Shown here piece by piece: positions 1 to 11,600 of a DNA stretch of 64,000 bases. Source of the stretch: Scolanthus callimorphus. Its lineage: Eukaryota > Cnidaria > Anthozoa > Actiniaria > Edwardsiidae. The stretch spans positions 26,429,404 through 26,493,403 of the forward strand of contig CM066916.1 in the NCBI GenBank assembly GCA_033964015.1, given 5' to 3'. The first letter of the stretch is position 1. Each line of letters begins with the position of its first letter. The notes beneath the pieces are model-generated. The model searched no databases. It saw only the letters and a program-made list of their open reading frames with translations, and had not been told where the DNA came from. Both the position numbers and the translations under genes were made by a program.

Positions 1-18
1 ATGGGCAAAAAGAGTTAG

Positions 19-25
19 TATAAAT
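19..25 (+). promoter_or_regulatory. TATA box of the array gene (unit 1)
   Basis: TATAAAT lies about 148 bp upstream of the first-exon ATG. The expected start of transcription would be near 45-55, giving a leader of roughly 115 nt. The same motif recurs about 18 bp into every unit. It is only about 180 bp after the presumed poly(A) region of the previous unit, so genes would be packed nearly end to end. Confidence 0.45.
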
Positions 26-166
26 CTTTTGTCTAACCTGTCTGATGTAGGGGGAAGCGCTGTCGAGTTTTCATTGAATTACCACAGGTATCCTGAATTA
101 TAGAGCAGGGTTTCGCGTAGCTGTTTTTGTTGTGCAATCGGTTCGCCGATCGAAAGCGGTCGCGCC

Positions 167-3100
167 ATGTTTTCCTTGCATGAATGTACAGTCACTTTGG
201 GGACACTTGGAGAGGAGAGACTTCAGGTCAGAGCTATAATTGCATCCGTAGTGCTCAGGTGAGGGTTTGTTTTTGCTTGTCAAAACTCGCGTGTCCGAGA
301 TGGAAACGTAATCTGTACAGTAGTGAAGTTGTTTTCAATTTCTCGGTAACGGAAAGCCTTTCAAGGCAAATACAACGCGAAATTTTCCCTCCTGAAAATC
401 TCTCACTGCAATCCAAGGAAAAGAAGGCAAAATTCCCAAAGACTGTGTACGCATTGTTTTAAAATAGAGGAACATGCAGTAGTGTCCTTTTCGGCGAGCT
501 TCATGAAATCACTTTTATTCGCAGCTTTACAGGAAATATTGATTTACTTTAAAGACTCAGGGGGTAGAAAAAAATACTGGCGCCTTTTAAAATTCGATCT
601 CCTTTAAGTGAAAGCCATTAATCTCGATCGGCCTTTCTAACATAAATTTTGAAACTTTTTTAGAGGTGGCGAGTGATTGACTCGGAAATAAATGCAGAAT
701 CTCGCGAAATTCTTAGGGTCATTCTCGAAGTCTCGGATTTTTAAGAGAGCTGTCTCGCAATCTCGTTTTCTGACGCGAATTTCAGGGAATGTACGAGGAG
801 CAGTCTTTGATCGTCTCGATCTCGATTCTTTTCAACACTGATTATCTCGCTGTCTCGGAAAATCTCGCATTACCATTCGCCCTGCACCTCTTCTTGAAAA
901 TCTATGGTGCAAAATTTATGTTTATCCTAGTGCGTACGTACCATCTCGTACATACCTACCGTCACCAAGATTTTACACTCAAACACCAATGGCAATGGAA
1001 ATACATTTCAATAAAATGAACCAGGAAATAGTTTTGACAGAAAAAGCTGAGAGCATAACACTTGACATCCTTAGAATAAATCTCAGGGGATCAATAATCG
1101 TCTGTTCAAAGGAAATAAAAATCAAACGACATGACGTGTATGCGCATGCGCAGACGAGAAAAAGAAAAGAAAACTCATACTCGTGTCCATATAATGCGTA
1201 CATTTGGATTACGATTAATAGAACAGGTGAAACGGCAACTGCGAGAAACATTTTTCCATTTCTCCATTTTCTCCATATCTCCGTTAGATATAGAGTCAAC
1301 AACCTGTCGTCCCATATGCATCGCTTACCAACTCGTCCGACCTATAAATACCTTGGTGATGCATAAATTAATGTGGTTGTTCACTAACGGTACAAGGGGC
1401 GTCCTTATATGGTCTGGTGGCCGGGCGTACTCTCACCCATTGGTATTTAGCTACTGAGCAACTCAACACCCAGGATAGCGACTGTCAGGGCCGAAATCTC
1501 TGGCGTGGGCGTAAGAACCGTACGGTTGCCATACGACGCTTCAGCTCCTTGTCTGGATGTATGGTCCTGGTTTTTTTTTCTTCTTCTTTTTTCCTCAAGT
1601 CTAGTAAATATGCTGATTTGAGGGAGGTTCCTTTTTTTAACTTATCGTCATAAATATTAGTGCGCTTCAGGTATTTTTTTTCTTAAATCCACTCCTGGAT
1701 GTTAAAATATTAAATCACGCGATGATGATAGAATCTAACTTTTGTACGCTTTCTCTTTTATTGGCCCAATGGGCCGGCCTGACTGGGGCGAAAACATCGT
1801 GATTTGATACTTGGCACACGCGATACATGCAAAATCGCTACTCAATGCGTGTCCTGGGAAGCTGGGGGGAGAAGCCAATTATCATAGCTCTTTAATTCTT
1901 AGCCAGTATCTCGTCTTGTGAATATAGTATATAGTTGCCGACTCCCACAAAATGCGCGCGCGTCGGAACAACACGAAGAATAGAACACGACGACGTCATA
2001 AACACAATCAAGAAAATGAGAGAACGTAACGATTTTACAATTAGTTGCAATGACAGTGAGAAACTGTTCTGCTCTTTGCAGGGACGTAGAAGGCAGCAAG
2101 AAAGACGGCGTTTTATTGCTTTTTTGGAATGCGGGGACTCGAAACTAGGATTCTCAAGTGGAAGCAGTGTGCATTCGAGCGGTTGTGTACTGCAAACGTA
2201 AGTCGAAGTGAATGTTTCACATTTATATAATTATTACGTTGGGCCGGCTGCGAAGTGCTATGCAATCTCTACACTTTCTCACTCCGCAAGCTGCTTGGCT
2301 TTGAGATAGAAAGCGGGAACAGATCAGAGATTTTTTTTTTTTTTTTGCATTTACAAGTGGGATGAAAGCATAAAACGTTGGTGTTTTTGTCGCATATTTA
2401 TTTTCTCTTTGCGAAACCCGCACAGAAAAAAAAAATCAATTAGCCTCCAAAAAAGAGAACGCCCCGGGAAAAGCAAGGGCTAGAGGACTGCGATAAATTT
2501 CACACTCTTTAATAATCTTTTTCTGTTCTGATTTTTCTTACCACTGAAGTAATTTTATTTTTAATCTTGCTGTTTCTCTGAAATTTTATCATAGACAAAA
2601 GGGGACCAATATCATTATCAAATTAGTTAGTTGTCTTTTTGTTGTATTATTTAGAAAATGTTCAGTCCATCATCTGACCCGATTAGTTTCAAATTGATGT
2701 TCAAGTCACTAAATCAAAGTACCTCATTTGGTGTTGTTCAGACTGCCAATCACTAGCTGTCCTGTCACTTGTAATGAAGCACTTGACATTCCAAGCTACT
2801 TAGAATGCAGTAACTTCTAATATGAAACCCAGGTCTGGGACTTGATGTCTATTTTAATTTTACTTCATTCAGTTTTGAAAATCCTGTTTGAATTTTGAAT
2901 TTCTGTTTTTATCCAGGTAGCTTGCATTACATAAACAATGGGTATGAAACATTAAAATGAATCAGAATATCTGCTGTCGAAAGACAAAATCAAAGTCATT
3001 TTGAGTGTAGCTGCATAGCAACATTGCTTGAAAACTGAAAATTAGAATTTCACTGAGATAATTTAGTTTCACACCTATTATATTAAGTTGTACAAGCTGG

Positions 3101-4012
3101 AGGCTGAGACAATTATTATAACCCTTTCACTACCACTAGACTTTGGCGAGACAGGCCCCGGCCCATCTTTGGGTTTTCTGTGTGTCAATTCTATAATTTT
3201 TCCATTTTTTCTTTTATGATATCTATAACTTTAATTTTAATTCTTTGGTCTTATCCGAAAGCTTGAATTGCACAACCAGTGGGTCTGAGACAAATATTTA
3301 AGGAATCAAATTCTCTGCTGTCAAAAAACAAAAACAAAGTCATTTTGGCAGGTGTACATGCATGGCCACATATTGCTTGACAACTGAAATTTAGAATTTC
3401 AGCTAAGTTTATTTTTCCACCTATTAAGTTGTACAGGCTGCTGGATGCTTATATAGACCATTATTATAACCCTTATCACTAACCATTTTGCCCACACACG
3501 TCCCTGCCCATTTTTTAATGTCAGGGAAAATTCTCTTGGTTTTCTGTGTCTAATTCTTTTTTCCTTCCTTCCTTTTTTGGTATCTCTTATTTTAATCTTA
3601 ATTCTTGGTTTTATCCGAAAAGCTTGAATCCCACAACCAGTGGGTCTGAGACAAAAAAAGGAATCAAAATATTTGTTGAAAAACAAAATCAAAGTCATTT
3701 TGGGTGTACCTGCATTGCTCGACAGCTGAAAATAGTATCTGAAGTTAACTTAGGTTTCCACCTACAGTATTAGTTGTAACAGGCTGGATGCTGAGACCAT
3801 TATTACATCCTTTTACTACCACCACATTTTGCCTGATATCGTTTATAATATTAATAGAGCAGCTATAGACACACCCCTGCCCAGTTTTTGCTTGCCACGG
3901 CTAAGTGTCTGGGTTTCTGTGTTTTGATGACAACTGGAGGCTGGGACTACTCGTAGGATTACCGCTGAATCCGTACCTGCTTTCCAGTGACTGGAAGTAT
4001 CGCACAGGTTAG
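167..4012 (+). CDS. Putative three-exon small-protein gene, unit 1
   Basis: I do not recognise this protein; the model rests on signals seen in the DNA. Exon 1 (167-258) starts at an ATG 9 codons-plus after an in-frame stop, begins MFSLHECTVTLG and ends at the donor CAG|GTGAGG with two bases left over. Exon 2 (2082-2197) lies between TTTGCAG and the donor AAAC|GTAAGT. Exon 3 (3988-4012) follows TTTCCAG, encodes TDWKYRTG and stops at TAG. Exon 2 to exon 3 is in phase. Exon 1 to exon 2 is in phase only if the nearby GTAG at 2086-2089 serves as acceptor, or if exon 2 regains one T in its run at about 2111; with the strong CAG acceptor the frame stops inside exon 2. The product would be about 77 residues, with no signal peptide or clear domain. 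This may be a living short gene, a pseudogene family or a non-coding RNA. Confidence 0.4.
1132..1152 (+). promoter_or_regulatory. CRE-like hexamer plus perfect NRF1-type palindrome
   Basis: TGACGT at 1132-1137 is followed by TGCGCATGCGCA at 1141-1152. The second matches the known NRF1 consensus (YGCGCAYGCGCR) on both strands. Both motifs are kept in all ten units, including the diverged B-type copies. Together with the TATA box about 190 bp downstream they suggest an internal promoter or enhancer in intron 1. Confidence 0.4.
1343..1350 (+). promoter_or_regulatory. Second TATA box inside intron 1
   Basis: TATAAATA, conserved in units 1-9; unit 10 reads CATAAATA at the same place. It stands immediately before the only GC-rich block of the unit, so a transcript could start near 1375. 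It could also be a chance match in A+T-rich DNA. Confidence 0.3.
1375..1579 (+). other. GC-rich block ending in a T-run: candidate short RNA or alternative first exon
   Basis: About 200 nt with clearly higher GC than its surroundings, starting about 25 bp after a TATA box and ending in nine T residues (1571-1579), a pattern compatible with a Pol III type 3 gene. It also contains the good donor GGGC|GTAAGA (GT at 1511-1512), which would instead fit a Pol II first exon spliced to the exon at 2082. I found no match to 5S, U1, U2, U5, U6 or tRNA. B-type units carry small indels here (near 27,376 and 27,451), so a fixed RNA fold is not assured. Confidence 0.2.
2909..3935 (+). repeat. Three diverged ~350 bp sub-repeats nested in each unit
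   Basis: Landmarks recur in order. TTATCCRRRTAGCTTG-like starts lie at about 2909, 3250 and 3609. An ACCAGTGGGTCTGAGACAA-like segment, AAATCAAAGTCATTTT, and CTGAGACCATTATTA-like and TTTTCTGTGT-like segments follow in each. Spacing is about 341 and 359 bp. They lie in intron 2 and occur at the same place in every full unit. Confidence 0.8.
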
Positions 4013-4312
4013 ACATCTGATAAAGTTTCTTGACACAACATTTCGAGCAAAATTCCACTTAGAAGAGGCCATAGGACATCATAAAGTCTATTGTGGAGGA
4101 TGCATTTGTGCTGTGCTTCAAAAAGAAGTGTGGTCAAGAGGTTTCTTTCCCTTTTTCCATTGTTCTTTTGAGAGCTCTGGAAGAATTCGGCTGAACGAAA
4201 CTTTGAGCTCCTCTCTAGTGGAATCTTTTTGGCCAGCACAGGTATCGACTACGAATCTGTGTTTTAGACATAAACTTCCAGCACGTGAGCGTGTTTTTTG
4301 TTTTGGTTGTCT

Positions 4313-7300
4313 ATGGGCAAAAAGAGTTAGTATAAATCTTTTGTCTAACCTGTCTGATGTAGGGGGAAGCGCTGTCGAGTTTTCATTGAATTACCACAGG
4401 TATCCTGAATTATAGAGCAGGGTTTCGCGTAGCTGTTTTTGTTGTGCAATCGGTTCGCCGATCGAAAGCGGTCGCGCCATGTTTTCCTTGCATGAATGTA
4501 CAGTCACTTTGGGGACACTTGGAGAGGAGAGACTTCAGGTCAGAGCTATAATTGCATCCGTAGTGCTCAGGTGAGGGTTTGTTTTTGCTTGTCAAAACTC
4601 GCGTGTCCGAGATGGAAACGTAATCTGTACAGTAGTGAAGTTGTTTTCAATTTCTCGGTAACGGAAAGCCTTTCAAGGCAAATACAACGCGAAATTGTCC
4701 CTCCTGAAAATCTCTCACTGCAATCCAAGGAAAAGAAGGCAAAATTCCCAAAGACTGTGTACGCATTGTTTTAAAATAGAGGAACATGCAGTAGTGTCCT
4801 TTTCGGCGAGCTTCATGAAATCACTTTTATTCGCAGCTTTACAGGAAATATTGATTTACTTTAAAGACTCAGGGGGTAGAAAAAAAATACTGGCGCCTTT
4901 TAAAATTCGATCTCTCCTTTAAGTGAAAGCCATTAATCTCGATCGGCCTTTCTAACATAAATTTTGAAACTTTTTTAGAGGTGGCGAGTGATTGACTCGG
5001 AAATAAATGCAGAATCTCGCGAAATTCTTAGGGTCATTCTCGAAGTCTCGGATTTTTAAGAGAGCTGTCTCGCAATCTCGTTTTCTGACGCGAATTTCAG
5101 GGAATGTACGAGGAGCAGTCTTTGATCGTCTCGATCTCGATTCTTTTCAACACTGATTATCTCGCTGTCTCGGAAAATCTCGCATTACCATTCGCCCTGC
5201 ACCTCTTCTTGAAAATCTATGGTGCAAAATTTATGTTTATCCTAGTGCGTACATACCATCTCGTACATACCTACCGTCACCAAGATTTTACACTCAAACA
5301 CCAATGGCAATGGAAATACATTTCAATAAAATGAACCAGGAAATAGTTTTGACAGAAAAAGCTGAGAGCATAACACTTGACATCCTTAGAATAAATCTCA
5401 GGGGATCAATAATCGTCTGTTCAAAGGAAATAAAAATCAAACGACATGACGTGTATGCGCATGCGCAGACGAGAAAAAGAAAAGAAAACTCATACTCGTG
5501 TCCATATAATGCGTACATTTGGATTACGATTAATAGAACAGGTGAAACGGCAACTGCGAGAAACATTTTTCCATTTCTCCATTTTCTCCATATCTCCGTT
5601 AGATATAGAGTCAACAACCTGTCGTCCCATATGCATCGCTTACCAGCTCGTCCGACCTATAAATACCTTGGTGATGCATAAATTAATGTGGTTGTTCACT
5701 AACGGTACAAGGGGCGTCCTTATATGGTCTGGTGGCCGGGCGTACTCTCACCCATTGGTATTTAGCTACTGAGCAACTCAACACCCAGGATAGCGACTGT
5801 CAGGGCCGAAATCTCTGGCGTGGGCGTAAGAACCGTACGGTTGCCATACGACGCTTCAGCTCCTTGTCTGGATGTATGGTCCTGGTTTTTTTTCTTCTTT
5901 TTCCTCAAGTCTAGTAAATATGCTGATTTGAGGGAGGTTCCTTTTTTTAACTTATCGTCATAAATATTAGTGCGCTTCAGGTATTTTTTTTTTCTTAAAT
6001 CACTCCTGGATGTTAAAATATTAAATCACGCGATGATGATAGAATCTAACTTTTGTACGCTTTCTCTTTTATTGGCCCAATGGGCCGGCCTGACTGGGGC
6101 GAAAACATCGTGATTTGATACTTGGCACACGCGATACATGCAAAATCGCTACTCAATGCGTGTCCTGGGAAGCTGGGGGAGAGAAGCCAAATTATCATAG
6201 CTCTTTAATTCTTAGCCAGTATCTCGTCTTGTGAATATAGTATATAGTTGCCGACTCCCACAAAATGCGCGCGCGTCGGAACAACACGAAGAATAGAACA
6301 CGACGACGTCATAAACACAATCAAGAAAATGAGAGAACGTAACGATTTTACAATTAGTTGCAATGACAGTGAGAAACTGTTCTGCTCTTTGCAGGGACGT
6401 AGAAGGCAGCAAGAAAGACGGCGTTTTATTGCTTTTTTGGAATACGGGGACTCGAAACTAGGATTCTCAAGTGGAAGCAGTGTGCATTCGAGCGGTTGTG
6501 TACTGCAAACGTAAGTCGAAGTGAATGTTTCACATTTATATAATTATTACGTTGGGCCGGCTGCGAAGTGCTATGCAATCTCTACACTTTCTCACTCCGC
6601 AAGCTGCTTGGCTTTGAGATAGAAAACGGGAACAGATCAGAGATTTTTTTTTTTGCATTTACAAGTGGGATGAAAGCATAAAACGTTGGTGTTTTTGTCG
6701 CATATTTATTTTCTCTTTGCGAAACCCGCACAGAGAAAAAAAAATCAATTAGCCACCAAAAAGAGAACGCCCCGGGAAAAGCAAGGGCTAGAGGACTGCG
6801 ATAAATTTCACACTCTTTAATAATCTTTTCTCTGTTCTGATTTTTCTTACCACTGAAGTAATTTTATTTTAATCTTGCTGTTTCTCTGAAATTTTATCAT
6901 AGACAAAAGGGCACCAATATCATTATCAAATTTAAGTTAGTTGTCTTTTTGTTGTATTATTTAGAAAATGTTCAGTCCATCATCTGACCCGATTAGTTTC
7001 AAATTGATGTTCAAGTCACTAAATCAAACGTACCTCATTTGGTGTTGTTCAGACTGCCAATCACTAGCTGTCCTGTCACTTGTAATGAAGCACTTGACAT
7101 TCCAAGCTACTTAGAATGCAGTAACTTCTAATATGGAACCCAGGTCTGGGACTTGATGTCTATTTTTAATTTTACTTCATTCAGTTTTGAAAATCCTGTT
7201 TGAATTTTGAATTTCTGTTTTTATCCAGGTAGCTTGCATTACATAAACAATGGGTATGAAACATTAAAATGAATCAGAATATCTGCTGTCGAAAGACAAA

Positions 7301-8626
7301 ATCAAAGTCATTTTGAGTGTAGCTGCATAGCAACATTGCTTGAAAACTGAAAATTAGAATTTCACTGAGATAATTTAGTTTCACACCTATTATATTAAGT
7401 TGTACAAGCTGGATGCTGAGACAATTATTATAACCCTTTCACTACCACTAGACTTTGGCGAGACAGGCCCCCGCCCATCTTTGGGTTTTCTGTGTGTCAA
7501 TTCTATAATTTTTCCATTTTTTCTTTTATGATATCTATAACTTTAATTTTAATTCTTTGGTCTTATCCGAAAGCTTGAATTGCACAACCAGTGGGTCTGA
7601 GACAAATATTTAAGGAATCAAATTCTCTGCTGTCAAAAAACAAAAACAAAGTCATTTTGGCAGGTGTACATGCATGGCCACATATTGCTTGACAACTGAA
7701 ATTTAGAATTTCAGCTAAGTTTATTTTTCCACCTATTAAGTTGTACAGGCTGCTGGATGCTTATATAGACCATTATTATAACCCTTATCACTAACCATTT
7801 TGCCCACACACGTCCCTGCCCATTTTTTAATGTCAGGGAAATATTCTCTTGGTTTTCTGTGTCTAATTCTTTTTTCCTTCCTTCCTTTTTTGGTATCTCT
7901 TATTTTAATCTTAATTCTTGGTTTTATCCGAAAAGCTTGAATCCCACAACCAGTGGGTCTGAGACAAAAAAAGGAATCAAAATATTTGTTGAAAAACAAA
8001 ATCAAAGTCATTTTGGGTGTACCTGCATTGCTCGACAGCTGAAAATAGTATCTGAAGTTAACTTAGGTTTCCACCTACAGTATTAGTTGTAACAGGCTGG
8101 ATGCTGAGACCATTATTACATCCTTTTACTACCACCACATTTGCCTGATATCGTTTATAATATTAATAGAGCAGCTATAGACACACCCCTGCCCAGTTTT
8201 TGCTTGCCACGGCTAAGTGTCTGGGTTTCCTGTGTTTTGATGACAACTGGAGGCTGGGACTACTCGTAGGATTACCGCTGAATCCGTACCTGCTTTTCAG
8301 TGACTGGAAGTATCGCACAGGTTAGACATCTGATAAAGTTTCTTGACACAACATTTCGAGCAAAATTCCACTTAGAAGAGGCCATAGGACATCATAAAGT
8401 CTATTGTGGAGGATGCATTTGTGCTGTGCTTCAAAAAAGAAGTGTGGTCAAGAGGTTTCTTTCCCTTTTTCCATTGTTCTTTTGAGAGCTCTGGAAGAAT
8501 TCGGCTGAACGAAACTTTGAGCTCCTCTCTAGTGGAATCTTTTTGGCCAGCACAGGTATCGACTACGAATCTGTGTTTTAGACATAAACTTCCAGCACGT
8601 GAGCGTGTTTTTTGTTTTGGTTGTCT
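4313..8626 (+). repeat. Array unit 2 (A-type)
   Basis: Closest to unit 1 in its first third (AAGGCAAATAC, CTGCAATCC, ATCAAACGAC). Later parts match the other A-type units. One extra A in the run near 8431 distinguishes its 3' end from unit 1. Confidence 0.95.
4479..8325 (+). CDS. Putative array gene, unit 2
   Basis: Exons at 4479-4570, 6395-6510 and 8301-8325. Splice sites are the same as in unit 1, with TTTTCAG before exon 3. Exon 2 has the common TAC codon where unit 1 has TGC, and it has the four-T form of the run, so the frame depends on which acceptor is used. No AATAAA follows the stop. Confidence 0.38.
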
Positions 8627-11600
8627 ATGGGCAAAAAGAGTTAGTATAAATCTTTTGTCTAACCTGTCTGATGTAGGGGGAAGCGCTGTCGAGTTTTCAT
8701 TGAATTACCACAGGTATCCTGAATTATAGAGCAGGGTTTCGCGTAGCTGTTTTTGTTGTGCAATCGGTTCGCCGATCGAAAGCGGTCGCGCCATGTTTTC
8801 CTTGCATGAATGTACAGTCACTTTGGGGACACTTGGAGAGGAGAGACTTCAGGTCAGAGCTATAATTGCATCCGTAGTGCTCAGGTGAGGGTTTGTTTTT
8901 GCTTGTCAAAACTCGCGTGTCCGAGATGGAAACGTAATCTGTACAGTAGTGAAGTTGTTTTCAATTTCTCGGTAACGGAAAGCCTTTCAAGCCGGCAAAT
9001 ACAACGCGAAATTGTCCCTCCTGAAAATCTCTCACTGAAATCCAAGGAAAAGAAGGCAAAATTCCCAAAGACTGTGTACGCATTGTTTTAAAATAGAGGA
9101 ACATGCAGTAGTGTCCTTTTCGGCGAGCTTCATGAAATCACTTTTATTCGCAGCTTTACAGGAAATATGGATTTACTTTAAAGACTCAGGGGGTAGAAAA
9201 AAATACTGGCGCCTTTTAAAATTCGATCTCCTTTAAGTGAAAGCCATTAATCTCGATCGGCCTTTCTAACATAAATTTTGAAACTTTTTTAGAGGTGGCG
9301 AGTGATTGACTCGGAAATAAATGCAGAATCTCGCGAAATTCTTAGGGTCATTCTCGAAGTCTCGGATTTTTAAGAGAGCTGTCTCGCAATCTCGTTTTCT
9401 GACGCGAATTTCAGGGAATGTACGAGGAGCAGTCTTTGATCGTCTCGATCTCGATTCTTTTCAACACTGATTATCTCGCTGTCTCGGAAAATCTCGCATT
9501 ACCATTCGCCCTGCACCTCTTCTTGAAAATCTATGGTGCAAAATTTATGTTTATCCTAGTGCGTACGTACCATCTCGTACATACCTACCGTCACCAAGAT
9601 TTTACACTCAAACACCAATGGCAATGGAAATACATTTCAATAAAATGAACCAGGAAATAGTTTTGACAGAAAAAGCTGAGAGCATAACACTTGACATCCT
9701 TAGAATAAATCTCAGGGGATCAATAATCGTCTGTTCAAAGGAAATAAAAATCGAACGACATGACGTGTATGCGCATGCGCAGACGAGAAAAAGAAAAGAA
9801 AACTCATACTCGTGTCCATATAATGCGTACATTTGGATTACGATTAATAGAACAGGTGAAACGGCAACTGCGAGAAACATTTTTCCATTTCTCCATTTTC
9901 TCCATATCTCCGTTAGATATAGAGTCAACAACCTGTCGTCCCATATGCATCGCTTACCAGCTCGTCCGACCTATAAATACCTTGGTGATGCATAAATTAA
10001 TGTGGTTGTTCACTAACGGTACAAGGGGCGTCCTTATATGGTCTGGTGGCCGGGCGTACTCTCACCCATTGGTATTTAGCTACTGAGCAACTCAACACCC
10101 AGGATAGCGACTGTCAGGGCCGAAATCTCTGGCGTGGGCGTAAGAACCGTACGGTTGCCATACGACGCTTCAGCTCCTTGTCTGGATGTATGGTCCTGGT
10201 TTTTTTTTCTTCTTTTTCCTCAAGTCTAGTAAATATGCTGATTTGAGGGAGGTTCCTTTTTTTAACTTATCGTCATAAATATTAGTGCGCTTCAGGTATT
10301 TTTTTTTTCTTAAATCGACTCCTGGATGTTAAAATATTAAATCACGCGACGATGATAGAATCTAACTTTTGTACGCTTTCTCTTTTATTGGCCCAATGGG
10401 CCGGCCTGACTGGGGCGAAAACATCGTGATTTGATACTTGGCACACGCGATACATGCAAAATCGCTACTCAATGCGTGTCCTGGGAAGCTGGGGAGAGAA
10501 GCCAAATTATCATAGCTCTTTAATTCTTAGCCAGTATCTCGTCTTGTGAATATAGTATATAGTTGCCGACTCCCACAAAATGCGCGCGCGTCGGAACAAC
10601 ACGAAGAATAGAACACGACGACGTCATAAACACAATCAAGAAAATGAGAGAACGTAACGATTTTACAATTAGTTGCAATGACAGTGAGAAACTGTTCTGC
10701 TCTTTGCAGGGACGTAGAAGGCAGCAAGAAAGACGGCGTTTTATTGCTTTTTTGGAATACGGGGACTCGAAACTAGGATTCTCAAGTGGAAGCAGTGTGC
10801 ATTCGAGCGGTTGTGTACTGCAAACGTAAGTCGAAGTGAATGTTTCACATTTATATAATTATTACGTTGGGCCGGCTGCGAAGTGCTATGCAATCTCTAC
10901 ACTTTCTCACTCCGCAAGCTGCTTGGCTTTGAGATAGAAAACGGGAACAGATCAGAGATGTTTTTTTTTTGCATTTACAAGTGGGATGAAAGCATAAAAC
11001 GTTGGTGTTTTTGTCGCATATTTATTTTCTCTTTGCGAAACCCGCACAGAGAAAAAAAAAATCAATTAGCCACCAAAAAAGAGAACGCCCCGGGAAAAGC
11101 AAGGGCTAGAGGACTGCGATAAATTTCACACTCTTTAATAATCTTTTCTCTGTTCTGATTTTTCTTACCACTGAAGTAATTTTATTTTTAATCTTGCTGT
11201 TTCTCTGAAATTTTATCATAGACAAAAGGGGACCAATATCATTATCAAATTAAGTTAGTTGTCTTTTTGTTGTATTATTTAGAAAATGTTCAGTCCATCA
11301 TCTGACCCGATTAGTTTCAAATTGATGTTCAAGTCACTAAATCAAACGTACCTCATTTGGTGTTGTTCAGACTGCCAATCACTAGCTGTCCTGTCACTTG
11401 TAATGAAGCACTTGACATTCCAAGCTACTTAGAATGCAGTAACTTCTAATATGAACCCAGGTCTGGGACTTGATGTCTATTTTTAATTTTACTTCATTCA
11501 GTTTTGAAAATCCTGTTTGAATTTTGAATTTCTGTTTTTATCCAGGTAGCTTGCATTACATAAACAATGGGTATGAAACATTAAAATGAATCAGAATATC

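Larger units (their letters stand above)
259..2081 (+). other. Intron 1 of the array gene (unit 1), mostly featureless
   Basis: Runs from GTGAGG to TTTGCAG. It includes a TCTCG-rich stretch (about 690-870), open frames on both strands near 980-1370 that look accidental, and the internal promoter-like block described separately. Nothing in it resembles a conserved protein domain. Confidence 0.4.
1..4312 (+). repeat. Array unit 1 (A-type)
   Basis: Shares the short form AAGGCAAATAC near 365 and ATCAAACGAC near 1122 with units 2 and 7-9. It has the A-type first exon and no AATAAA in the 3' region (AAAAAG instead). A private change at about 2131 turns TAC into TGC in the middle exon. Confidence 0.95.

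Noticed and set aside
979..1302. Hydrophobic minus-strand frame that looks like a membrane protein
   Set aside because: Strings of Phe, Leu and Ile arise from the A+T-rich complement of the plus strand; no start context, splice sites or conservation beyond copying.
989..1366. 125-codon open frame (and a 107-codon frame on the other strand) repeated in every unit
   Set aside because: Both strands are open over the same A+T-rich stretch, the products show no domain, and repetition only reflects copying of the unit. The frame also runs over the NRF1 palindrome and TATA box.
1375..1579. 5S rRNA, U snRNA or tRNA as the reason for the tandem array
   Set aside because: I compared the GC-rich block from memory with 5S, U1, U2, U5 and U6 and looked for tRNA A and B boxes; nothing matched.
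3987..4415. 142-codon frame starting at the last exon and crossing into the next unit
   Set aside because: It passes through the poly(A) region and the next TATA box, is broken by A-run changes in units 2 and 5 and by a stop in B-type units, and has no recognisable domain.
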